Assembly: GCA_964514385.1 (NCBI GenBank)
Contig: CAZEQJ010000047.1
Coordinates: forward strand, 1-21,794
Reading direction: 5' to 3'
From: CAZEQJ01 sp964514385
GTDB taxonomy: Bacteria > Bacteroidota > Bacteroidia > Cytophagales > Cyclobacteriaceae
DNA length: 21,794 bases
Under the pieces are notes generated by a model, which saw only the letters and a list, made by a program, of their open reading frames with translations, had not been told where the DNA came from and ran no database searches. Below, piece after piece: positions 7,901 to 14,367 of the stretch (positions are counted from its first letter, which is position 1; the number at the start of each line of letters is the position of its first letter). Position numbers and translations under genes: made by a program.

Positions 7901-8943
7901 TTCTGACTTACGACGAGCACTTTTCTTCCCCTTGCCATAAAATCCGTCACCAGATTGGCGATTAGCTGGGTTTTACCTGTGCCCGGAGGGCCCTGAATAA
8001 CAACAGAACGGCCTTTTCGCACTGTTTTTAGCGCATTTTCCTGATGAGTGTCAAGCGGGAACGCATTAAATATCTGTTCTTCCCGAATTCCGGAGGTATA
8101 TTCCCTGAAAAAACCGGAACCCTCATCGTTATCAAAGGACTTTTCAGCAAAAAAGTGATCCATATCCTTTACCCTTACCTGCTCTATCATTTTCAGATAA
8201 TCAGGCACCTGATAGGAGCCTGACTGCGGAAAAATGCCCAATACTGCTTCAGGAAAAAGCTTCAGATTGCCTTCATGATACAATTTATCAAACTCATCCT
8301 TCTTGTAATTTGTGAAAGGAACAAGGGTGTTGATAAAATTATCCTGATTAAAATTAAGTTCCAGAGAGCTGTCTTTAAAGGTCTGATAGAGCTGGGTACG
8401 GAACATGGTGCTGTCCGTATCAAAGTCTTCCAGGTTATTTTCAAAGAGGTCCTCATCGAGCTTTATTTTATTAAAATAGGAATAGGCCAGTATAAAGGAC
8501 TTGTTAAAGGTGACATTGACATCATCACGGCGGTGAAGAACCCAGTTTTTTTTATGTTGCTCGAGCGAGATAGGAAAAAATATCAGAGGGCACCGGATCA
8601 AAGTGCCGTCACTCAGCTTCCCTTTTACCACAGGCCATCCTACATAAAGATCATGACTACCTCTTTCTTCAAAGATAAACTGGTCCATGCGCTGTAGCTT
8701 GCGTAGCCGCTGGCTGATACGCCCTGTATCTTTATCCCGGGCATCCTGCAAAGGGGATACATCAATCTGACGATCTCTTCTGATCAGCTTTTCAATGATA
8801 TGGAAAGAGGGTTCGTTTAGTTGATAGTCAAGTTCATGGAGATCCATGGTCTGATCAGAAACATTTCGCAACAGCAGCAAGGAACGGTTGTTGCCGGATA
8901 AATTGGTGAGTTTCTTCAGATATGATTTAAGTATCGCCTGCAT
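4939..8943 (-). CDS. DUF4011-type superfamily 1 helicase with C-terminal Vsr/DUF559-like domain
   Basis: A 1334-residue predicted ATP-dependent nucleic-acid motor. Residues 1 to about 170 resemble the DUF4011 N-terminal domain found before large UvrD/Upf1-like helicases. Motif I is GPPGTGKT (318-325). After an approximately 600-residue, mostly helical insert comes motif II, IFDEAS with Asp947-Glu948, then AGDDKQLTP, motif V-like ENVQGDECD and motif VI NVAITRARDR (about 1165-1175). The last 120 or so residues look like the Vsr/MTES_1575-type endonuclease fold: DLAV with Asp1261, VLGLIITDDNFY, and the closing WPFHSIYSRQIW that matches the usual GW-hRIWSTdW ending. The acidic residue expected after LG is Ile or Thr here, so nuclease activity may be lost. 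Its ATG shares a base with the stop of the HhH gene upstream (TAATG). Proteins of this make-up include anti-phage helicases; that role here is inferred. Confidence 0.88.
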   Translation of the reverse strand: MQAILKSYLKKLTNLSGNNRSLLLLRNVSDQTMDLHELDYQLNEPSFHIIEKLIRRDRQIDVSPLQDARDKDTGRISQRLRKLQRMDQFIFEERGSHDLYVGWPVVKGKLSDGTLIRCPLIFFPISLEQHKKNWVLHRRDDVNVTFNKSFILAYSYFNKIKLDEDLFENNLEDFDTDSTMFRTQLYQTFKDSSLELNFNQDNFINTLVPFTNYKKDEFDKLYHEGNLKLFPEAVLGIFPQSGSYQVPDYLKMIEQVRVKDMDHFFAEKSFDNDEGSGFFREYTSGIREEQIFNAFPLDTHQENALKTVRKGRSVVIQGPPGTGKTQLIANLVTDFMARGRKVLVVSQKKAALEVLTKRLRKIDLDPFIGVVHDFKDDRKSIFNKISHQIDRISEYRQLNNNLDTVYTERQFLQVCRNLDQLVEKLNEFKEALFDTAECGYSVKELYLTSDPKKPFIPLKTVYFNYTGDQIRDFSSLISKYFTYLKKFQQYDYPWKSRKSFHGLTTSDLFDIQATLRSIIPSMNGSLKNVNEAGVSITFEQLYQMVQNKDELESIIRSMEALNRTDYLMKLLDEEEEGLWFSNMERVVLSCYQGDGPEVTLKADDIGKIQKVLYWAMESLRTPWRWIRWLLTSDKSFLKETLSANGLRLNRKGVHQLSEKIDNRLNLEHNLSKLRAKEWLHEVPGPTDSLAGIQQWFTDYEEAIKLKQLITGVRNLKEMLDRSDANRFLEGLKALKSGAEEVIEMQMAWQKWLSPLMIKKIMEEPDIVEPLVNVLTRDFDAMVKFDEITHDMTSSDRTVMEALEEVVRDFNTNEAIEIFQNSIRLAWIAHIELKYPVLRIASNGELRQFEDDLRRYSDEKHSLTLDILYMQLRERTYKDMVFNRLNNPITYRELQHQVNKKRKIWPLRKVIETFDEELYNLIPAWFCSPEAVSAIFSVEQKFDLVIFDEASQCFAERGFPSLYRGAQLVVAGDDKQLTPNDLYRVRWEDEDEEDYALEVESLLDLCRHYLTQIPLRGHYRSKNFDLIDFSNRHFYGSKLEMLPDREFFNQNDPSITYNLISGVWENNSNRPEAEEVLNTLLSIADENPGVEIGVVTTNIHQQGLIIDLIDEALASGARMPEKYFVKNIENVQGDECDILILSVTYGRDTKGNINAHFGSLNQKGGENRLNVAITRARDRVIVMTSLQPEELKVENARNDGPKLLKEYLQYAREVSDGLYKVSLPKKEEQRRDWYLSEKIHNLCKDIKTYYPYALIRDFPSSDLAVKQKDKVLGLIITDDNFYYQSPTILDHHLYKPRIFEENNWPFHSIYSRQIWIDPAGIEEQLITFINKITSD

Positions 8944-9632
8944 TAACGATACGAAATATACAAATCTATCTTTTCTATCAGTGCACTGTCGAGCACATTA
9001 TGACGAAGCAGGCCTGATTTTGAAGGGATAAGTGCCGTATCACGATAATTTGCAAGTGATACAACCGCCTCATACTCCAGGTAGGGATGTCGCAGCATCT
9101 CCCTGAAAGATGCCTCTTTGAGGTTGATTTTGCTCAACAGAGAGGTGTCGGTACGCAGTAATGGATAAATCTTATCATATGTTTCAGCAGGCATGCCATA
9201 TATTTCTTGGATTTGCTCGACTGCATAATAACCACCCAAAGCTTCGCGAAATTTAACAATACGGGAAGCGTAGACACTGCCAATACCGGGTAATGTCTTC
9301 AGCAACGTAGTGTCTGCAGTATTGAGCTCCACCACCTTAACCTCTCTGGGCTCGGTATTAGGTCGAGGTGATACTTCGGCGTCAATAGCTTTGGTGATAG
9401 GAGATGATTGAGCTGTCTGGTTTGTAACAATAGTATCAGATGTAAGCTTTTGGGCTAAACTAAAGAATTTAGATTGATCGATTTTCTCTACTTTGGGGTT
9501 GTATAGTGAGGAAACAAGCAATGGTAGCAGAAGTAATATGACACAAATCATAAGTAACGCTGAGTAACCTTTGGCCTGTCGCTGATCAATCTCAAAATAG
9601 TTACTTATCAGTTTTGTCAGTTTCGCAAACAT
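8943..9632 (-). CDS. Membrane-anchored ComEA-like helix-hairpin-helix protein
   Basis: A 229-residue protein with a short basic cytoplasmic N-terminus, one membrane helix at about residues 23-43 (YSALLMICVILLLLPLLVSS), a Ser/Thr/Pro-rich linker (about 50-98) and two tandem HhH modules. The first (about 101-160) has the standard VELNTADTTLLKTLPGIG opening; the second (about 168-227) is diverged (KINLKEASFREMLRHPYL). HhH pairs bind duplex DNA without sequence specificity, and ComEA anchors incoming DNA during transformation, so the DNA-binding part would face the periplasm. No comEC or pilus gene is in the window, so a competence role is not shown. The stop overlaps the helicase start by one base, linking the two genes. 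Two-module HhH proteins of this kind are widespread in Bacteroidota, often without known function. Confidence 0.88.
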   Translation of the reverse strand: MFAKLTKLISNYFEIDQRQAKGYSALLMICVILLLLPLLVSSLYNPKVEKIDQSKFFSLAQKLTSDTIVTNQTAQSSPITKAIDAEVSPRPNTEPREVKVVELNTADTTLLKTLPGIGSVYASRIVKFREALGGYYAVEQIQEIYGMPAETYDKIYPLLRTDTSLLSKINLKEASFREMLRHPYLEYEAVVSLANYRDTALIPSKSGLLRHNVLDSALIEKIDLYISYR

Positions 9633-9728
9633 GAAAATTGTGTTAGTTGTATAAAATTACAAAAAAACACGATTACAAAAAGAATTGAAGTTGTCACTAC
9701 GATCATATAAATTTGCACTCCATTTATC
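9633..9728. promoter_or_regulatory. Divergent promoter region between hemA and the HhH gene
   Basis: On the plus strand TTG at 9685-9687, a 20-base spacer and TAAATTTG at 9708-9715 fit the Bacteroidota primary sigma-factor consensus (TTG, about 20 bases, TAnnTTTG) exactly. The hemA ATG follows only 13 bases after the -7 element, so the predicted transcript would have a leader of under ten bases. For the minus-strand gene, a weaker TAATTTTA-type element lies in the T-rich stretch near 9645-9660 (reverse complement) and is much less certain. Confidence 0.5.
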
Positions 9729-10988
9729 ATGGTAGAAACGTTTCATAGCATATCGTTAAATTATAAAACGGCACCTGTGTCGGTAAGGGAAGCTTTTGCT
9801 CTTACCTCCGGTGAATCTGCACAACTCCTTTCAAGGCTGAAGGAACTGTTTGGCATAAAAGAGGCTATGATTGTATCTACCTGCGTGCGAACCGAAATCT
9901 ATTATCGCGCAATAGAGAATTACAACAGCCAGATCAGCGGCCTGATTGAACATCTTAAAGGGAAAAAGGGATTCCTCACGTATTCCAATCAGCTGGAAGG
10001 TCATGATGCCGTACATCATCTTTGGCGAATGGCATTGGGACTGGAGTCAAGTGTACTAGGAGACCTTCAGATTACCTCTCAGGTTAAAAATGCATATCAG
10101 CTTACTTCAGATCTTGATATGGCAGGGGCTTTTCTTCACCGCCTCATGCATGCTATATTTTTCACGAATAAACGCCTGGTACAGGAAACATCCTTTCGTG
10201 ATGGAGCCGCAAGTGTTCCTTATGCTGCAGTAGATCTGATTAAAACACTTCTTCCAGCAGGGTTTAATCCAAGTGTACTGGTTATTGGTACGGGTAAAAT
10301 GGGTGAAAATACAGCCCGCAACCTGCAGGCTATGGGTTTTAGTGATGTTACCATTACCAATCGTACTTACGATAAGGCAGTTTCTCTGGCTACCGAACTT
10401 GAGTTTAAAAGCATACGCTACAGCAATTTCAAAGAAAATATCAGCGATTTTGATGTGATCGTATCCGCTGTTTCTGTAAAGGAACCCATCCTATCGATTA
10501 CAGACTTCCCTCATGATATATCGGATCATAGGTATTTGATCGATCTATCCGTGCCACGTGCGATACACGAAAATGTTGAAAATAACCCTGCTCTTTTACT
10601 CCATAACATTGATGAAATCCGTACCACCACCAGAAAAGCACTGGAGGAAAGGAAGAAAGCCATTTATGAAGTAGAAAAGATCATTGAGGAGTCTATCAGA
10701 GATTTTGAAGCCTGGTCGCGTGATATGGAATTTTCTCCTACTATCAACAAAATTAAAGACGCGCTTGAACACATCCGTCAGGATGAAATGGAACGCTATC
10801 TCAAACAATTACAACTTTCTGACGACGAAGCAGAAAAGATTGAGATCATCACAAAAAGTATGATTCAGAAAATCCTGAAGTTTCCCGTACTTCAACTTAA
10901 GGCCGCTTGCAGAAGAGGAGATGGTGAGCAACTGGCTGATGTACTCAATGACCTCTTTGATATTGAAAAAAGTAAAAAGAAAGTTTAG
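9729..10988 (+). CDS. hemA: Glutamyl-tRNA reductase
   Basis: This enzyme reduces glutamyl-tRNA(Glu) with NADPH to glutamate-1-semialdehyde, the first committed step of C5-pathway tetrapyrrole (heme) synthesis. The 419-residue length is normal. The N-terminal catalytic domain has the nucleophile Cys52 in VSTCVRTEIYY and the substrate-loop sequence GLESSVLGDLQITSQVKNA (about 104-122). The NADPH domain has VIGTGKMGENTARNL (185-199) and TNRTYDKA (210-217). The C-terminal dimerisation helix runs to the end. Two common residues differ: Asn of the usual STCNRxE is Val53, and the Glu of the usual GExQI is Asp112. The core otherwise looks complete, so I expect a working enzyme. An exact Bacteroidota-type promoter lies just upstream. 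The 3' end overlaps the WG-repeat gene in another frame. Confidence 0.97.
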   Translation: MVETFHSISLNYKTAPVSVREAFALTSGESAQLLSRLKELFGIKEAMIVSTCVRTEIYYRAIENYNSQISGLIEHLKGKKGFLTYSNQLEGHDAVHHLWRMALGLESSVLGDLQITSQVKNAYQLTSDLDMAGAFLHRLMHAIFFTNKRLVQETSFRDGAASVPYAAVDLIKTLLPAGFNPSVLVIGTGKMGENTARNLQAMGFSDVTITNRTYDKAVSLATELEFKSIRYSNFKENISDFDVIVSAVSVKEPILSITDFPHDISDHRYLIDLSVPRAIHENVENNPALLLHNIDEIRTTTRKALEERKKAIYEVEKIIEESIRDFEAWSRDMEFSPTINKIKDALEHIRQDEMERYLKQLQLSDDEAEKIEIITKSMIQKILKFPVLQLKAACRRGDGEQLADVLNDLFDIEKSKKKV

Positions 10989-12882
10989 ACTGCTCTTTTT
11001 TCTTCTGCTCTCCCCTTTTCTCCTCTTTTCCTGTCCATCCGTGGTAATTTTCGAAGAAAATGGTAACTACGGTCTGAAAAATGAAGAGGGTCAGGTGCTT
11101 ATACCGCCAAAATTTGAAGCTCTCGGGTGGTCTGATGGTTCCTCCGTTGTCGAAAATGGAATATTGGGGTATCGTTTATATGGCAAGTGGGGATTGATTT
11201 CCATTTCCAATAAAAGGCTGACAGGCCCCCTGTATACCACCCTTGAGCCTGCAATACATGATTATTTTATAGCCTCTACCGAAAGGAGGTATGTAAATCT
11301 ACTCAATTACGGGATTATTGACAGCAAAGGAAAGGTGCATGTGTCCTTTAGCTATTCCAATATCAGAATATGGGAAAATAAATACATCGTTACATCCTAT
11401 GATGGTGTGCGTTTTCAGGATGAAATATTGCTTGGGGATGGTCGGCCTGCCGGGCTTGTTGCAGGAAAAATCATACCGTTTGCAGGAACAGCCGTAATAG
11501 AAAAAAACGGAGAATTCAGTGTTCGAAATTCTGATCTTGCGTTGATTGCGGATAGTCTGGATGGTTACAGGACATATTTACAGGAGTGCCTCCTGGTAAA
11601 CCGTCGGAACAGGTACGGCTTGATCAGCGCACGAGGCGAAATGCTTCTGGATGTAAGCTATAAATTCATAAATGTAAGTAACTATCCTGTGGTGGAAGCG
11701 CATCCATGGGAGAATCTTTTCCTATACAACCATCAGTTGGAATGTATCGACACCCTTTCAGCGGCTGATTACGATAGGGGAATAGGAGGCATAAATAAGC
11801 AACCACGGCGTGTATTCAGGGATGGATATGTTGGATTATTTGACTATCAGGGTAACCCGATACTTCCAATAGTATATGATAGCATAGGTGCAAGCGTAAA
11901 GCAGGGATATATATGTAAATTTCGCGGAGCCTATGGCATTGTGATGGAAGATGGCAGTTGGTTTTTCCCACCTCAGCGGTTTCCGTTGAAAAAAGAAAGC
12001 TATCATTTTTTCTCTATACAACATCCGGCGGGAAATCAGCTACATGACATGGCAGGGAACCAACTGCTGACGTATGACGATACTTTGATCATCAGGGAGC
12101 CTTTACTTTTTTCTTCTATGGCAGACAGTACATGGCAGATACATTCAACTCTTGGGTTTCCCATTGTCAGCGAAGTTGACGCCTGGTGGGGAACGACAGA
12201 TAAATATCTCATCAGAAAAGGTCGAAGTCTGGCCGTCGTTACTTCAAAAAATGGACTGCAGTCGTATCATCCGATGGATTCAGGTGTTGAGATTCATTCG
12301 GTTAACGATGAATACATTCTTTTTAGCCAAAACGGAAAATTTGGCATGTATGACTGGCAGTTCAGGATCCGTGCTGTAAACCGTTATGACAGCTTACGAC
12401 TGTTTGAAGAGGGTATGGCAGCTTTTGTTCTCAGGGGAAAATGGGGGTATATTAATGAGCAGGAGAAAATTATGGTCCAGCCATTGTACGAAAATGCAGG
12501 ATCATTCACGGATGCAACAGCAATCGTAAGATCAGGAGATGAATATGGCCTGATCCTGAAAAATGGCCGGATGGCTGTTCCCCTTAATAATGATATGATA
12601 TCGCGGCAGGGCAAGTTTTATCTCATTGAGGATGAAGGGAAGTTTGGGCTTGCGAACACAAGTGGTGAGCGACTGGTATTTACAACATTTGACTATCTCG
12701 AACCAGCAGGCCCATATGCCATTTCAAAAAAAAGAGGTAAATACGGCATCATTGATATTTCCGGAGGCACATTAATCCCACATGATTTCAGAGACATTTC
12801 TTACCTGGATGGCATTGGGATATATATAATGAAAGAAGACGCCCATATGAGCGTCTTCCAGTTTACTGAATATTACCGTTGA
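10948..12882 (+). CDS. WG-repeat lipoprotein
   Basis: A predicted exported protein of about 644 residues built from WG repeats, units of roughly 25-50 residues with an aromatic/Gly-(L/I/Y) core. Examples are NYGLKNEEGQVLIPP, KWGLISISNK, RYGLISARGEMLLD, YVGLFDYQGNPILP, KWGYINEQEKIMVQP, KFGLANTSGERLV and KYGIIDISGGTLIP. The N-terminus is a basic segment plus a hydrophobic stretch ending LLFSC, a slightly atypical lipobox, so it is probably a lipoprotein. The frame is open back to an ATG at 10921, but starts there would add residues ahead of a normal signal peptide; I prefer ATG 10948, with TTG 10963 possible. All of these overlap the hemA end, so co-transcription is likely. WG proteins are common in Bacteroidota and have no agreed function. 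Its stop directly abuts the convergent floA stop. Confidence 0.88.
   Translation: MTSLILKKVKRKFRLLFFLLLSPFLLFSCPSVVIFEENGNYGLKNEEGQVLIPPKFEALGWSDGSSVVENGILGYRLYGKWGLISISNKRLTGPLYTTLEPAIHDYFIASTERRYVNLLNYGIIDSKGKVHVSFSYSNIRIWENKYIVTSYDGVRFQDEILLGDGRPAGLVAGKIIPFAGTAVIEKNGEFSVRNSDLALIADSLDGYRTYLQECLLVNRRNRYGLISARGEMLLDVSYKFINVSNYPVVEAHPWENLFLYNHQLECIDTLSAADYDRGIGGINKQPRRVFRDGYVGLFDYQGNPILPIVYDSIGASVKQGYICKFRGAYGIVMEDGSWFFPPQRFPLKKESYHFFSIQHPAGNQLHDMAGNQLLTYDDTLIIREPLLFSSMADSTWQIHSTLGFPIVSEVDAWWGTTDKYLIRKGRSLAVVTSKNGLQSYHPMDSGVEIHSVNDEYILFSQNGKFGMYDWQFRIRAVNRYDSLRLFEEGMAAFVLRGKWGYINEQEKIMVQPLYENAGSFTDATAIVRSGDEYGLILKNGRMAVPLNNDMISRQGKFYLIEDEGKFGLANTSGERLVFTTFDYLEPAGPYAISKKRGKYGIIDISGGTLIPHDFRDISYLDGIGIYIMKEDAHMSVFQFTEYYR
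12835..12858 (-). terminator. Hairpin terminator inside the end of the WG-repeat gene
   Basis: GAAGACGC (12835-12842), an 8-base loop and GCGTCTTC (12851-12858) form a perfect 8-bp stem. On the minus strand the hairpin is followed by TTTCTTTCATT, a broken U-rich tract, so it probably ends the proS-nfeD-floA transcript about 25 bases past the floA stop. It lies wholly within codons of the convergent WG-repeat gene. On the plus strand the sequence after the stem is not T-rich (CAGTTTACTG), so it is a weaker signal for that direction. Confidence 0.6.
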
Positions 12883-13890
12883 TTAATCATTATCTTTTTC
12901 AGGTCCCTTGTCTGATGAAGGCTTGGAAGAGCTGTCACCACCTGCGATATTTTCTCTCATATCGGTGTCTGCCTGGATGTTTTGCAGTCGGTAGTAATCC
13001 ATAACTCCAAGATTGCCACTACGGAATGCCTCGGCTATAGCTTTCGGTACTTCAGCCTCTGCCATGATCACTTTGGCACGCGCTTCCTGCGACTTGGCTT
13101 TCATCTCTTGTTCGGTTGCTACGGCCATGGCTCTTCTTTCCTCAGCCTTAGCTTCTGCCACTTTAAGGTCAGCATTTGCCTGATCAATCTGTAGTTTCGC
13201 ACCAATATTTGTCCCTACATCGACATCTGCAATGTCGATAGAAAGTATTTCGAATGCCGTTCCGGCATCCAGTCCCCTCTGCAGTACAAGCTTGGATATT
13301 TTATCAGGATTTTCGAGTACTTCTTTATGAGTTGCGGCAGAACCGATGGACGTAACGATACCTTCACCTACCCGGGCAAGAATAGTATCTTCTCCGGCAC
13401 CACCAACAAGTTGCTGGATATTCGCCCTTACCGTAACACGGGCTTTAGCAATCAGCTGAATACCATCCTGTGCTACAGCGGCTACATTGGGAGTGTTGAT
13501 CACCTTGGGGTTTACTGAGATTTGCACAGCTTCAAAAACATCTCTACCTGCAAGGTCAATAGCTGTAGCCTGTTTGAACTCAAGCTGGATATTCGCTTTA
13601 TCAGCGGAAATCAAGGCTTTAATTACGGATGGCACATTACCACCGGCAAGATAATGCGTTTCAAGGTCTGTCGTATTTACCGTAAGTCCGGCCTTTGTGG
13701 CCGTGATAAGGCTTTCCACGATAATGCGTGGAGGTACTTTTCGAATACGCATAAATACTAATTCCAGCAATCCGACCCGCACATTAGAGAATATGGCTGT
13801 GATCCAGAGATTAACCGGAACGAAATAAAGAAAGGTGAAGATCAGAATGATCGCACCTACAATCAGTGCTACTAGTAAAATTCCTTCCAT
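12883..13890 (-). CDS. floA: Flotillin-like protein FloA (SPFH family)
   Basis: FloA scaffolds form ordered membrane microdomains and affect membrane fluidity and membrane-protein assembly. The 335-residue product has the family layout: an N-terminal membrane hairpin at about residues 3-30, a short FSNVRVGLLELVFMRIRKVPP connector, the SPFH/PHB domain (about 50-230) with the highly typical LITATKAGL, GGNVPSVIKALISA and AKARVTVRANIQQLVGGAGE segments, then an Ala/Glu-rich coiled coil (about 230-290, LKVAEAKAEERRAMAVATEQ), and an acidic tail ending DKGPEKDND. It follows the short NfeD gene by 6 bases; NfeD-flotillin pairing is a well-known conserved arrangement and supports the call. Its stop codon abuts the stop of the convergent WG-repeat gene with no spacer. 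Confidence 0.97.
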   Translation of the reverse strand: MEGILLVALIVGAIILIFTFLYFVPVNLWITAIFSNVRVGLLELVFMRIRKVPPRIIVESLITATKAGLTVNTTDLETHYLAGGNVPSVIKALISADKANIQLEFKQATAIDLAGRDVFEAVQISVNPKVINTPNVAAVAQDGIQLIAKARVTVRANIQQLVGGAGEDTILARVGEGIVTSIGSAATHKEVLENPDKISKLVLQRGLDAGTAFEILSIDIADVDVGTNIGAKLQIDQANADLKVAEAKAEERRAMAVATEQEMKAKSQEARAKVIMAEAEVPKAIAEAFRSGNLGVMDYYRLQNIQADTDMRENIAGGDSSSKPSSDKGPEKDND

Positions 13891-13896
13891 GTATTG

Positions 13897-14367
13897 TTAA
13901 GATTTAAATTCTTCTACAAATATTATATTATTTTTAATTCGGGTAATTACAACTTCCGTATCACTGGACAGAAAATCTCCATTAGTACGTACATTATAAA
14001 GATTCCCACCAAATTCAGCTTTTCCCTGTGGCCTCAGGCTGCTCACCGTTTTGCCCTTCTGCCCGGGTGCAAGCTCGAAATATTCCTGATTATTAACTTT
14101 ACTGTCAATGGTACTTTTAAGCGAGTAACGGTTCCACGGTTTCGACCGCAGTGCCCAAAACAGCATACCAATACCCAAAAATAAAGTACCTCCTGCAGCT
14201 ATTCCCCCCCACCGGGCCCCATATGCATTATAAGTAATAATAACAGCAGCAACTATCAGTATAAAACCGAAAATCCCAAAGACTGTCGTTCCGGGTATAA
14301 AAACCACTTCCAGAAGCAACAGCACGAGCCCAAGACTCAGCAATATGATAATAGCGGCTAGGTCCAT
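13897..14367 (-). CDS. Short NfeD-family membrane protein
   Basis: A 156-residue protein with two to three membrane helices in the first 72 residues (AIIILLSLGLVLLLLEVVFI and FGIFGFILIVAAVIITY are clear) and a soluble C-terminal OB-fold-like domain (about 90-156, with GQKGKTVSSLRPQGKAEFGG and the closing VVITRIKNNIIFVEEF). This is the short NfeD form without the N-terminal ClpP-like serine protease. NfeD partners flotillins and is thought to help assemble or localise them. The gene sits between proS (1-base TGATG overlap) and floA (6-base gap), so the three are almost surely one transcript. The VFIPGTTVFGI loop after the first helix is typical of the family. Confidence 0.92.
   Translation of the reverse strand: MDLAAIIILLSLGLVLLLLEVVFIPGTTVFGIFGFILIVAAVIITYNAYGARWGGIAAGGTLFLGIGMLFWALRSKPWNRYSLKSTIDSKVNNQEYFELAPGQKGKTVSSLRPQGKAEFGGNLYNVRTNGDFLSSDTEVVITRIKNNIIFVEEFKS

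Noticed and set aside
8943..9632. Naming the HhH gene comEA and calling a competence locus
   Set aside because: Two-module HhH membrane proteins are widespread in Bacteroidota, and no comEC, comF or pilus genes are in the window.
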